From positions 1 to 28,835 of the forward strand of contig JAISRG010000077.1 in the NCBI GenBank assembly GCA_031273725.1: a stretch of 28,835 nt of DNA, read 5' to 3'. The stretch comes from Puniceicoccales bacterium. GTDB lineage: Bacteria > Verrucomicrobiota > Verrucomicrobiia > Opitutales > JAIRKQ01. A program made the position numbers and the translations under genes. The notes under the pieces are model-generated. The model was not told the DNA's origin, ran no database searches, and worked only from the letters and a program-made list of their open reading frames with translations. Of the stretch, positions 14,701 through 24,305 are shown in pieces; within the stretch, counting starts at the first letter, position 1; each line of letters starts with the position of its first letter.

Positions 14701-15774
14701 ATGACCGATATAAGGATTCAAAACCTTACCAAGTCTTTTGGTTCAACGATAGCGCTTGATAATATAAATTTATATGTAGCCAGCGGGGAATTATTTTTCT
14801 TGCTTGGTCCGAGTGGATGTGGGAAAACAACTTTGTTGCGATCGATTGCCGGATTTTATACGCCAGATAAAGGACAAATGAGCTTTGGGAGGAATGATGT
14901 CACGAATCTACCTCCGCATAGGCGAAGGGTGGGTATGGTGTTTCAGAATTATGCCCTATGGCCCCACATGACAGTGTTTCAAAATGTCGCATTTGGATTG
15001 GAAAACAACAAAACTCCGAAAGCAAAAATCAAGGATTTGGTGCATGACATTTTGGAAAAGGTGCAGCTTATCCAATATGTATCAAGAAAACCGAATGAGC
15101 TTTCTGGAGGGCAGCAGCAGCGGGTAGCACTCGCAAGGGCACTGGTTGTACATCCCAAGTGTTTGCTGCTCGATGAGCCACTTTCAAACCTTGATGCTCA
15201 GTTGAGAAATGACATGCGCAGTGAAATAAGAAATATCTGCAAGGAACATCAATTGACCACCATTTATGTCACCCATGACCAGAAGGAAGCACTGTCGATA
15301 GCGGATAGAATAGCAGTATTTTCAAAGGGAAAAATTGACCAAATCGGAACACCCATACAATTATACAAATTCCCTTCCTCCCGTTTTACGGCGGAATTCG
15401 TGGGTGAAACAAACATAATCCAGGGGGTGATCGTTCAGGTTGGTTCCGGGGAAGCGATTATAAGGACAAAAATAGGGAATTTTCGAGGGATTTTGAGCTC
15501 AGGAATCAATGATCCCAGGCCGGGGAAAAAAGTTTATATTTCCATAAGGCCGGAATGCCTTCGACTGAGCGATTTCCCTAGTCCGGAAAATAATATAAAA
15601 GGTGTAATAGGGAACGTGACATACTTTGGGGAAGTTGCCCATTTCAAATTTGAGAGGGAAGGTGTTGTGTTGCGTATTTCGGAGCTCAACCCAAGCCATT
15701 TTACCAATGTGCAGAATAAAAGCATGTATGCCAATGTTTCCCACGAAGACGTTGTAATTCTGGGAGTTGATTGA
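14701..15774 (+). CDS. ABC transporter ATPase with TOBE domain (FbpC/PotA type)
   Basis: This is the ATP-hydrolysing subunit of an importer. In 357 residues from ATG 14701: Walker A GPSGCGKT (about 36-43), Q-loop VFQN, signature LSGGQQQR (about 134), Walker B CLLLDEP with D-loop SNLD, and switch His in YVTHDQKEA. The C-terminal region (about 235-357) is a TOBE-like beta domain that binds substrate or regulates uptake in Fe3+, spermidine and maltose systems. ATG 14701 has AAGGA nine bases before it; a TTG at 14680 after GGAG would add seven residues. A solute-binding protein follows six bases later. No permease gene is in the window. Confidence 0.9.
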   Translation: MTDIRIQNLTKSFGSTIALDNINLYVASGELFFLLGPSGCGKTTLLRSIAGFYTPDKGQMSFGRNDVTNLPPHRRRVGMVFQNYALWPHMTVFQNVAFGLENNKTPKAKIKDLVHDILEKVQLIQYVSRKPNELSGGQQQRVALARALVVHPKCLLLDEPLSNLDAQLRNDMRSEIRNICKEHQLTTIYVTHDQKEALSIADRIAVFSKGKIDQIGTPIQLYKFPSSRFTAEFVGETNIIQGVIVQVGSGEAIIRTKIGNFRGILSSGINDPRPGKKVYISIRPECLRLSDFPSPENNIKGVIGNVTYFGEVAHFKFEREGVVLRISELNPSHFTNVQNKSMYANVSHEDVVILGVD

Positions 15775-15780
15775 TGAAAA

Positions 15781-17445
15781 ATGTTTGATTTTAAAAAGAT
15801 AGTAATCCTATTTCTGGTGACGCTGGTGGTCGGCCTGCCGTTTATTTTTAGGGAGAAAACGAATACCATTGTTCCAATCAGTAATGCCGAGACTTTGATC
15901 GTTATGACCCCACACAATGAAAATTTGAGAAGGGAGTATACCATTGGGTTTAAAAAATGGTATAGGGCAAAGACAGGGAAAGAAGTTAACATAGATTGGA
16001 GGTATCAGGGGGGAGGCCGCGATGCCGCCAGGTATATTGAAACCATGTACGCGAATAATTTTCGTTTGCACTGGGTAAATAAATTACATCGCGAATGGGA
16101 TAGTAGCGTAATTGCAGCATTTGCATCCAGGTCCGAAAAAAAATTACAATCGTCGGAACACTCCCTGGAGGCGGAAATTACGGATGAATTTTTTAAGTCA
16201 AATGTGGGCTGTGGAATTGATGTTTTATTTGGTGGCGGTATTTATGAATTTGAGTCTCAGGCCTCAAAAGGCAACTTTGTCCCATCCGACCTATTAGTCG
16301 AACATCCGGAAATGTTTTCCGAGGACACGATACCAGAATTTTTGTCCGGTAATAGGTTATGGGATGCACGGGGTAGGTGGTTTGGAGGATCTCTTTCGGG
16401 GTTTGGGATAATTTATAATGCTGAGGCCATTGAAGCAGAAGGCATTTCATTTTTCCCAAAGACCTGGATGGATATCGGCCGCCACGAGTTTTTCAAAAAA
16501 GTAGCGATCGTAGATCCGACCAGAAGTAGTTCGACCCAAAAAGCACTCATGATGCTGATCCAACAACAAATTCAGATTTGCTACGATGATTTGAAACACA
16601 GGCTCAATGTTGACAAGTTATCGAAGGAAGATGAAGAGAAAGCCATAGGAGAAGGCTGGATCAATGGATTGCGACTGATTCAGAAAATCGTTGCGAATGG
16701 GAGATATTTTACCGAATCTACGACCAGGCCAGTTGTAGATGTGTCGGCTGGAAATTGTCTGATCGGCATAACCGTTGATTTTTACGGATTTACGGAGGCA
16801 AAACATTTGGAAGAACGTAGCGGGAGCAATCGATTTAAATTTACCATGCCCTATGCGGGTGGAGCTCCTTCGCCGGACCCAATTGGGATTTTCAGAGGGG
16901 CGGAACATCCAGCACTGGCAAAGGAATTTGTCCAATTTACTTTATCCTTGGATGGGCAAAAATTACTGGACTTCAATTTACATACGCCGGGCGGCCCGGA
17001 GAAGGCTACCATGCGCCGCACACCCATATTGAAAACAATTTACGATACACAGTACAATCAATACAGGTGTTCTCCAGATATAAATCCGTATAAATTTGCC
17101 GCTCTGTTTATAGCCCACGAAGAATGGACCAGTAGACTATCGAATATAATGGGCCCCATTGTAAAACTAGCATTTATCGATGCCCACCATGAGCTGTCAA
17201 ACGCAATGCAGTCGATAATTCTAGCTCGCAAAGAGGGTAGGGTAGGGGATGCTGAAAAAGCCTACCAGATGCTGTCGGATCTTGAAGATCTGACCTGCGA
17301 TAATATTTATTCGAATATCATTCCGGTTTTCGCCAGCAAAGATATTTTAAAAATAGCGAAGCTGCAGAACAAAATAACCGAAAAACACAGAAAACAATAC
17401 CTAATGGCCAAAAAAATCGCAGATGGAGAGGTTTCCACCCAGTAA
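15781..17445 (+). CDS. ABC transporter solute-binding protein, large, membrane-anchored
   Basis: The 554-residue protein starts with an uncleaved-looking signal anchor (residues 5-23, IVILFLVTLVVGLPFIF). It continues with ETLIVMTPHN, the first strand of family 1 binding proteins of the FbpA/PotD kind. Typical later segments are FGIIYNAEAIEAEG, PKTWMDI and HPALAKEFVQFTLSLDGQKLL. It is some 200 residues longer than usual iron-binding proteins, with extra charged helices at about 85-150 and a C-terminal helical tail (about 430-554). No lipobox Cys is visible. With the ATPase six bases upstream it forms an import system, possibly for Fe3+ or another small anion or ion; the ligand is not readable. 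No clear ribosome site precedes the start. Confidence 0.8.
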   Translation: MFDFKKIVILFLVTLVVGLPFIFREKTNTIVPISNAETLIVMTPHNENLRREYTIGFKKWYRAKTGKEVNIDWRYQGGGRDAARYIETMYANNFRLHWVNKLHREWDSSVIAAFASRSEKKLQSSEHSLEAEITDEFFKSNVGCGIDVLFGGGIYEFESQASKGNFVPSDLLVEHPEMFSEDTIPEFLSGNRLWDARGRWFGGSLSGFGIIYNAEAIEAEGISFFPKTWMDIGRHEFFKKVAIVDPTRSSSTQKALMMLIQQQIQICYDDLKHRLNVDKLSKEDEEKAIGEGWINGLRLIQKIVANGRYFTESTTRPVVDVSAGNCLIGITVDFYGFTEAKHLEERSGSNRFKFTMPYAGGAPSPDPIGIFRGAEHPALAKEFVQFTLSLDGQKLLDFNLHTPGGPEKATMRRTPILKTIYDTQYNQYRCSPDINPYKFAALFIAHEEWTSRLSNIMGPIVKLAFIDAHHELSNAMQSIILARKEGRVGDAEKAYQMLSDLEDLTCDNIYSNIIPVFASKDILKIAKLQNKITEKHRKQYLMAKKIADGEVSTQ

Positions 17446-17502
17446 AATTGAAGTTTTTCTATTACCCTATACTCTCCCGTACAGCATAACACTGGGCTAG
17501 GA

Positions 17503-20500
17503 CTACCAATCCGTGCGGTCTGCTAGCATTTTGTAAAACGCATGGCGAGATTTAACATTCGCTTCTTCTTTTTTGAGCAGAACTTCGGCACGCTCCGGAT
17601 CCTTGTCGATCAATGTTTTGAACCTATTTTCAGCGCCCATGTAATCGATCAGCGGCAAGGCTGGTTCCTTCGAGTCCAATGTGAAAGCAGATTGCTCACT
17701 TCCCCGTTTTCTCGGGTCATAGCGAAACAATGGCCAGTAACCACTTGCAACGGCTTTTTTCTGCTGTTCAAGTCCATCCCGAAGATTATAGCCGTGAGCT
17801 ATGCACGGCGAATAGGCGATGATCAGAGCGGGACCGTCATAGGATTCCGCCTCACGGAAAGCTTGAACGACTTGCGAATCCTTGGCTCCAAGAGATACTT
17901 GGGCAACGTAAATATTTCCATAGGTCACCGCCAAAAGACCAAGATTTTTCTTCGGCATTGATTTTCCTGCCGCTGCAAATTTGGCAACTGCACCGGTCGG
18001 GGTGGATTTCGACTGTTGCCCGCCAGTATTGGAGTATACTTCCGTATCCAGGACTAAAACATTGACGTTTTTGCCGCTGGCTAGGACATGGTCAAGGCCG
18101 CCGTAGCCGATGTCGTATGCCCAACCATCTCCACCGATAATCCAAATTGACTTTTCCACTAAAAAATCTGCCAGCTGGGATAAAACCTCAGATTTGGCAC
18201 CTTTGATCGTGTGCAAAATGTTGCGTAATTCCCGGACACGTCCTCGCTGTTGGGAAATTTCTAGCTCGCTGGTTTGCGAAGCCGATAGCAATCCATCGAT
18301 GAGCTTTTCGCCGAGTTCCGACTTCATCGATATTAAAATTTCTCGGCAAATATTTCGTTTTTGGTCCGTTGCCATTCGCATTCCAAGCCCAAATTCCGCG
18401 TTGTCCTCAAACAGCGAATTGCCCCAGGCCGGCCCCTTGCCTTCCGCATTCGTGCAATAGGGAGTGGTCGGCAAATTTCCACCGTAGATTGAAGAACAGC
18501 CCGTCGCGTTTGCAATCAACAATCGATCCCCAAACATTTGTGTCAGTAGTTTTAAATATGGTGTTTCCCCACATCCGGCACAAGCACCGGAATATTCGAA
18601 CAATGGCCGCTTAAATTGGATAGATTTCAAATCTGTCCCCAGGGTTGTCGGGTCTGGATCCGGCAGCGACAGGAAGAAATCATAGTTTTGTTTTTCCACG
18701 GCGACAACATTTTCATGGGGAACAAAGTTGAGTGCTTTTTTTGTTCCATCGGACTTGTCCCGTGCTGGGCACACCGCGATGCACAATCCACACCCCGTAC
18801 AATCTTCGGGGGCGGCCTGTATGGAAAATTTGCAGTTTGGATTCTCCCTGGAACGGAAATCCGTCGATCGAAATTCTGTGGGAGCATTTTTCAGCAAATC
18901 GGTATTGTAAAACTTTGAACGAATGGCCGCGTGGGGACAGACAGTTACGCATTTGTTGCATTGTATGCACAGTTCGGAATTCCAAATTGGCACTTCCTGC
19001 GCAATGTTACGTTTTTCCCAACGGGTTGTCCCCGATGGCCATGTTCCATCGGAAGGGAAAGCACCCACTGGCAATTCATCACCATCGTTTGCCATCATTT
19101 TTGCGATGACATTTTTGACAAAATCCGGGGCACTTGGAGAAACGGTCACGGGTTTTTCATGGCCATTAATTTCGCCCGTTGTGTCAAGCTGATACAAATG
19201 TTCCAGTGTCATTTCCACGGCAGCGAAATTTTTCTGTATCACAGCCTCTCCCTTTGATCCATAGGTTTTTTTAATGGCATTTTTTATCTTTTCAATGGCA
19301 TCTTCTCGTGGTAAAATTCCCGAAATGGCAAAGAAACATGTCTGCATAATCGTGTTTGTTCGGCCGCCCATTCCTGCTTTCCTTGCCACATTGTAGGCAT
19401 CGATCGCGTAAACTTCAAGCTTCAACCGCTTAATTTCACTCTGTACTTCCCGTGGCAGATGTTGCCACAAATCCTCTTTGCCATAGGGAGTGTTTAACAA
19501 TAAAATTGCTCCTGGCCTGGCATGTTTGAGGATATCATACTTGTCCAGGAAGGAATATTGATGGCACGCGACAAAATTTGCCCTATCGATCAAATAGGGA
19601 GCTTCTATGGGATTTGGCCCAAAACGCAGGTGCGATACCGTCATGGCCCCTGATTTTTTGGAATCATAGACAAAATATGCCTGGGCGTAATTGTCGGTTT
19701 CCGTTCCAATTATTTTGATGGTATTTTTATTGGCCCCAACGGTTCCATCCGCCCCAAGCCCGAAAAATACCGCTTCAAACAGATCTTTATTCTCTATTTT
19801 GAAATTTGCATCATATGCTATCGACGTGTGTGTAATGTCATCCTCGATTCCTATGGTAAAATGTTTCTTGGGATTTTCCTTTCGCAATTCATCGAAAACT
19901 GCTTTCGCCATCGCCGGAGAAAATTCCTTCGATCCTAGCCCATAGCGTCCGCCAATGACAGTTATTTCATTGGATCCTATCATTTTATTTGACCTGGCTT
20001 CTTCCAGTGCGGATACCACGTCTGAAAATAGCGGTTCTCCCACCGAACCCGGTTCCTTTGTCCTGTCTAAAATCGCTATCCGTTTTGCGGATTTTGGGAG
20101 GACGGCCATGAGGTGTTTTACCGAAAATGGCCGGTATAAGTGGACCTTGATCATTCCGACCTTTTCTCCATTTTTTTCCAAATGCCCTACGGTTTCGGCC
20201 AGGGTTTCGCAGGATGACCCGATGGAAATGACAATCCGGTCAGCATCCTTGGACCCCAAATATTCGAATGGTTTGTAATATCTCCCTGTCAATTTGCCAA
20301 ACAGGTCCATATACTTTTCAACGATGTCGGCAGCTTTATCATAAAATTCATTGCACCTTTCCCGCCCCTGAAAATAAACGTCGGGATTCTGCGATGTTCC
20401 TCGAATAAATGGATTATCCGGTGATAGCGACCGCTCACGGTGTTCCCAAATAAGCTTTTCATCGACCAACTGCGACAAGACTTCGTCGCTGACACGGCGA

Positions 20501-21051
20501 AAGGTATTAATTTCATGGGAAGTCCTAAAACCATCGAAAAAATGCATAAACGGAACACGGGCTTCCAACGTAGCCGCATGGGCAATGCATGCCATGTCAT
20601 GCGCTTCTTGCACCGAATTCGAAGCCAACATGGCAAATCCCGTTTGTCGACATGCCATGACGTCGGAATGGTCCCCAAAAATTGATAATCCATGGGTTGC
20701 CAAACTCCTTGCGGTTACGTGCATGACAAATGCGGTCAATTCTCCCGCGATTTTGTACATGTTGGGAATCATTAGCAATAATCCCTGAGACGCCGTAAAT
20801 GTCGTCGTAAGGGTTCCACATTGCAACGCCCCATGCATGGCCCCGGCAGCTCCTCCTTCGGATTGCATCTCATTGATCGATGGAATAACTCCCCAGCGGT
20901 TAGTTTTTCCCTTGGCTGCCCATTCATCGCAACATTCTGCCATCGGTGATGACGGCGTAATTGGGTAAATTGCTACAACTTCACTTTCCCTATACGCGAC
21001 ATCGGCAGTTGCTTCATTGGCGTCACAGATACAAAATTCATCACTTCTCAT
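17503..21051 (-). CDS. nifJ: pyruvate:ferredoxin (flavodoxin) oxidoreductase
   Basis: The enzyme splits pyruvate with CoA to acetyl-CoA and CO2 and passes electrons to ferredoxin or flavodoxin. The 1182 residues carry all domains in one chain. They are the pyrimidine-binding domain with EVVAIYPITPSSPMAE (about 24-39), the transketolase C-like and gamma domains, a 2[4Fe-4S] ferredoxin domain (CIQCNKCVTVCP near 695, CTGCGLCIAVCP near 750), and the TPP domain. The last has CAGCGETPY near 825, GDGWAYDIGYGGLDHVL near 975-990 and DTEVYSNTGGQ. Length is normal. It implies anaerobic or microaerobic metabolism, as the enzyme is usually oxygen-sensitive. The ATG at 21051 has no properly spaced ribosome site. 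It lies 132 bases downstream of the symporter gene on the same strand. Confidence 0.96.
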   Translation of the reverse strand: MRSDEFCICDANEATADVAYRESEVVAIYPITPSSPMAECCDEWAAKGKTNRWGVIPSINEMQSEGGAAGAMHGALQCGTLTTTFTASQGLLLMIPNMYKIAGELTAFVMHVTARSLATHGLSIFGDHSDVMACRQTGFAMLASNSVQEAHDMACIAHAATLEARVPFMHFFDGFRTSHEINTFRRVSDEVLSQLVDEKLIWEHRERSLSPDNPFIRGTSQNPDVYFQGRERCNEFYDKAADIVEKYMDLFGKLTGRYYKPFEYLGSKDADRIVISIGSSCETLAETVGHLEKNGEKVGMIKVHLYRPFSVKHLMAVLPKSAKRIAILDRTKEPGSVGEPLFSDVVSALEEARSNKMIGSNEITVIGGRYGLGSKEFSPAMAKAVFDELRKENPKKHFTIGIEDDITHTSIAYDANFKIENKDLFEAVFFGLGADGTVGANKNTIKIIGTETDNYAQAYFVYDSKKSGAMTVSHLRFGPNPIEAPYLIDRANFVACHQYSFLDKYDILKHARPGAILLLNTPYGKEDLWQHLPREVQSEIKRLKLEVYAIDAYNVARKAGMGGRTNTIMQTCFFAISGILPREDAIEKIKNAIKKTYGSKGEAVIQKNFAAVEMTLEHLYQLDTTGEINGHEKPVTVSPSAPDFVKNVIAKMMANDGDELPVGAFPSDGTWPSGTTRWEKRNIAQEVPIWNSELCIQCNKCVTVCPHAAIRSKFYNTDLLKNAPTEFRSTDFRSRENPNCKFSIQAAPEDCTGCGLCIAVCPARDKSDGTKKALNFVPHENVVAVEKQNYDFFLSLPDPDPTTLGTDLKSIQFKRPLFEYSGACAGCGETPYLKLLTQMFGDRLLIANATGCSSIYGGNLPTTPYCTNAEGKGPAWGNSLFEDNAEFGLGMRMATDQKRNICREILISMKSELGEKLIDGLLSASQTSELEISQQRGRVRELRNILHTIKGAKSEVLSQLADFLVEKSIWIIGGDGWAYDIGYGGLDHVLASGKNVNVLVLDTEVYSNTGGQQSKSTPTGAVAKFAAAGKSMPKKNLGLLAVTYGNIYVAQVSLGAKDSQVVQAFREAESYDGPALIIAYSPCIAHGYNLRDGLEQQKKAVASGYWPLFRYDPRKRGSEQSAFTLDSKEPALPLIDYMGAENRFKTLIDKDPERAEVLLKKEEANVKSRHAFYKMLADRTDW

Positions 21052-21183
21052 CCTGGTCGATCATTTAAATCCTTATGACCGAGTTTGCAAGAAATTGTTT
21101 AATCCTATTTTTTGTTGCTCCAATGCAACTAATTTCCTAACAAATGTCTTCCATCCTTTTCGTATCAAAAAATTATGGCCTGT

Positions 21184-22404
21184 CTATGAAACATTGGAAT
21201 TACCGTGTGTTCTGAATCTCTTCCTGGTAAAACTGCTAAATTTTTGAAATATGACGACGAAGAAATTATTTGCGGTCACATTGCCCGATGTCGCTATGGG
21301 GTCGATCACCCCATAGAATGCTATGGCGAATGCGATCATCGAATCATCAAAACCGAGGTAGTCGCGCAATATGGGTACGGTTACCATGATGGTACCACTG
21401 GGAACACCTCCGCCTGCGAATTTGTTCAAAACGAAAAAAACTCCGAATGTGAGAAAAGTTGATACATTTGGAAGAGGGTGGTTGAAAGCTAACATGATCG
21501 TCATCGCTAGGATGGGAATTATTATGGTATCCCCAAGCATGTGAAAATTGAGAGTCAATGGCATGAAAGCATCGGCCAATACCTTATCCTTTGTATTTTT
21601 GTGTGCTGCTTCCAGGGATAGTGGTAGGGCAGCCGCACTGGACATGCTACTAAATGCAGTAACAATCGCCGGCAATGTATTTTTGAAAATTTCAACTGCT
21701 CTTTTCCTTTTAAATGACGCTGCCATGAAAAGCCACAGCGTTAGGTATGCGAATAGAAATATACACATAACGAGGCAAATTTTTGAATTCTCTTTCAAAA
21801 ATCCTGTCATCTTGCCTTCTGCGAATAATTTCAACAAAAATCCAGCAACAAATATTGGTAGCAGCGGCACGAAGAAACGTTTCATAAATTTCATCACACC
21901 ATCGTGTATGAGATTTATGATCATGTTGACATGCTTATTTGGATAAAGCGAGTTCGTGAAGCCTACGATAATACCAAAAATCAAGGCATGGAGTGTTTTC
22001 GCCACGACTGGCAATTGCATGGAAAACAGTGGTAATATTTGTATGGCGTCATTGCTTATTTCCTTTGCTACGGTACCAGATAACATCATGTACCCCACGC
22101 TGCCGGAGATAAGTATGTTGATAAAATTCGATACAAATACCGTTGCCATCAAAACCAAAACGAATAGCATTCCTTCCCTTGGAATCGCGGAAAGGGCCAC
22201 TGCGATGAAACTAAACAGGAGAAATGGTAGAATAAATGTTAATAGTTCCTTTAAACATGTGCTAATTGTTAGAAAAAATCTTATGGTGTCGACGGACAAA
22301 TTGGCATAGAAAAATGAGCATAGAAACATGGCAAAAACCAGCTGAATCAGCGGGTTGCGCACGACTTTTTTTAGCAAGTTCACCTTGTCTTTATACCTAT
22401 CCAT
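21184..22404 (-). CDS. dicarboxylate/amino acid:cation symporter (DAACS)
   Basis: The 406-residue inner-membrane protein belongs to the glutamate/dicarboxylate/serine symporter family, which takes up substrate with Na+ or H+. The Ser-rich hairpin tip is AFSSMSSAAALPLSLEAA, followed by NFHMLGDTIIIPI (the NMDGT position), AGGGVPSGTIMVTVPIL (second hairpin) and a last helix ending in SGNVTANN. SstT (Na+/serine-threonine) has a similar length, but the residues that choose amino acid versus dicarboxylate are not clear enough to name a substrate. A GAAAG lies shortly before the start. It sits between argS (93 bases upstream) and nifJ on the same strand. Confidence 0.85.
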   Translation of the reverse strand: MDRYKDKVNLLKKVVRNPLIQLVFAMFLCSFFYANLSVDTIRFFLTISTCLKELLTFILPFLLFSFIAVALSAIPREGMLFVLVLMATVFVSNFINILISGSVGYMMLSGTVAKEISNDAIQILPLFSMQLPVVAKTLHALIFGIIVGFTNSLYPNKHVNMIINLIHDGVMKFMKRFFVPLLPIFVAGFLLKLFAEGKMTGFLKENSKICLVMCIFLFAYLTLWLFMAASFKRKRAVEIFKNTLPAIVTAFSSMSSAAALPLSLEAAHKNTKDKVLADAFMPLTLNFHMLGDTIIIPILAMTIMLAFNHPLPNVSTFLTFGVFFVLNKFAGGGVPSGTIMVTVPILRDYLGFDDSMIAFAIAFYGVIDPIATSGNVTANNFFVVIFQKFSSFTRKRFRTHGNSNVS

Positions 22405-22496
22405 GCATATCTTTCGTAATTTTTGACACCATTAAAACACCGTTTGCCGTAAACATGTCAAGATTTTCCCATGCGCCATCGAAATATCACGCCGAA

Positions 22497-24236
22497 TTAC
22501 ATTCTTTCCAGCGTTTCTAGACCTAGCAAATGCATGCCTGTTTCCAGAATGTTTAAAGTTCCTAGGATGATCGTTAGCCGGCGGGATGCAATATTTGTCG
22601 GCTCGCCGAGAATACGATCCGTACTGTAAAAAGCAGAATATTCTCCTGTTAGTTCAAACAAATAGGTGCAGAGATAATGTGGCCGCAACTCCCTCGCCGC
22701 CTGCGATAGAATTATCGGAAAATATGTCAAACTACGAACGAGATTCCTTTCGGCCTCTGTTTCCAAGCAATCGGCAGCGACATTAGCCATGTCGACGTCA
22801 CACTTCCTCAAAATTGATTTTATCCTGGCAATGGCATATAATAAATATGCAGCCGTATTGCCGTCGAAGGATAACATCTTTTCCCATGAAAAAACGTAAT
22901 CATTCGTACGATTGGACAACAAATCGATGTATTTTATGGAATCTATGCCAAGGACATTTGCCACATGCTGTTTTTCCGAATTGGACAGCTCTTTGCTCTT
23001 TTCATCAACAATTTTTTTTGCCCGTGCCTTGGCCTCATTCAATAATTCTTTGAGCTTTATTGGGGTTCCTGAGCGCGTTTTTATCGCTTTTCCATCTTCC
23101 CCTAAAATGGTTCCGAACCAAACATGTTGCATCTCGGGACACTTGCGGCCGAAAGCTGCGTACCATTTTTTTACGGTGAGGAATAATTGTTGAAAGTGGT
23201 CCTGTTGTCTACCATCCGTGACATAAATCAGCTCATTGGCGTGCAATGTTTCCGTTCGATATAATACGGTGGCAAGGTCCGTTGTAGCATAGTTTGAGGC
23301 ACCATCAGCTTTTCTTACGATGAATGGCTGTTTGCTGAATTGTTCATGTTCTTCGTGGAAAACACACAGTGCTCCGTTGTCTACTCTGGCAATATGTTTT
23401 TCCGTCAATTCTTGGTATATTTCATTGGTCCGGTCACGATAGAATGACTCACCGAGGGTATAATCAAACGATACTCCCATTTCTACATAGATCTCATCGA
23501 AGGCGGACTGGGAGATTTTATTGATTGTTTCCCAGATTTCAAAATTTTCAGAATCACCGTTTTGTAACTTGACCAGTTCATTCCGAGCAAGGGCAAGAAA
23601 ATTCTCATTCTCCTTAGCCAATGTACTTCCCTGCTGGTATAACGATTCGATCTCCTCCAGCGATAGGTCGGAAGCGCGCAGTCCTTTCTCTTTGATGACC
23701 ATTATCAAAATACCAAACTGCGTTCCCCAGTCACCAATGTGATTATCCCGAATAATATCGGCGCCACAAAATTTCAAAATTCTATAAATCGAATCTCCAA
23801 TGTTCATGGAACGCAAGTGGCCAACGTGCATCTGTTTGGCGGTATTGGGAGATGAATAGTCGATAACTATTCGTTTTCCAGACCAATTCTGTGCTATCGC
23901 TGCCTTGTAGTCATTTTCAGATTTGTACAAATTCAACCATTCGGCAAGGAAACTCCCGGATAGCTTAAAATTAATAAATCCTGGTCCCGCAATGCCAACT
24001 TCAATTTTTTTGGAAAAATCTTCCATGGATCGCAATTTTTCGACGATTTGTTCCGCCACATGCCTTGGGTTCAAACGGTGCAATTTCGCATATGGCAACA
24101 CTCCATTTGCCTGAAAATCTCCAAATCGTGGATCTGCCTGGCGAATATCCGGTGAAAAATCGACCGTCGAAATGTCACACGCCTGGGCCGCTTCCGATAC
24201 TACTTTTGAGAGCCCAACATCAATTTGAAACCACAT
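22497..24236 (-). CDS. argS: arginyl-tRNA synthetase
   Basis: A class I synthetase that charges tRNA-Arg; it needs the tRNA for amino-acid activation. The 579 residues show an N-terminal Add-1 domain (about 1-115), the HIGH motif as HVGH (137-140, in NTAKQMHVGHLRSM), and DNHIGDWGTQFG. The ATP-site loop in place of KMSK is GEDGKAIKTRSGTP, and the DALR anticodon-binding domain is from about 460 on. Length is normal for bacterial ArgS. No ribosome site precedes the ATG. It is followed by the symporter gene and preceded by udg, all on the same strand. Confidence 0.96.
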   Translation of the reverse strand: MWFQIDVGLSKVVSEAAQACDISTVDFSPDIRQADPRFGDFQANGVLPYAKLHRLNPRHVAEQIVEKLRSMEDFSKKIEVGIAGPGFINFKLSGSFLAEWLNLYKSENDYKAAIAQNWSGKRIVIDYSSPNTAKQMHVGHLRSMNIGDSIYRILKFCGADIIRDNHIGDWGTQFGILIMVIKEKGLRASDLSLEEIESLYQQGSTLAKENENFLALARNELVKLQNGDSENFEIWETINKISQSAFDEIYVEMGVSFDYTLGESFYRDRTNEIYQELTEKHIARVDNGALCVFHEEHEQFSKQPFIVRKADGASNYATTDLATVLYRTETLHANELIYVTDGRQQDHFQQLFLTVKKWYAAFGRKCPEMQHVWFGTILGEDGKAIKTRSGTPIKLKELLNEAKARAKKIVDEKSKELSNSEKQHVANVLGIDSIKYIDLLSNRTNDYVFSWEKMLSFDGNTAAYLLYAIARIKSILRKCDVDMANVAADCLETEAERNLVRSLTYFPIILSQAARELRPHYLCTYLFELTGEYSAFYSTDRILGEPTNIASRRLTIILGTLNILETGMHLLGLETLERM

Positions 24237-24305
24237 GTTTTACAAAAAACACAATGGCACCGATTAGGCAAGGAAATTAGCAATTTTGCGTCCGCTGGTA
24301 TTGTC

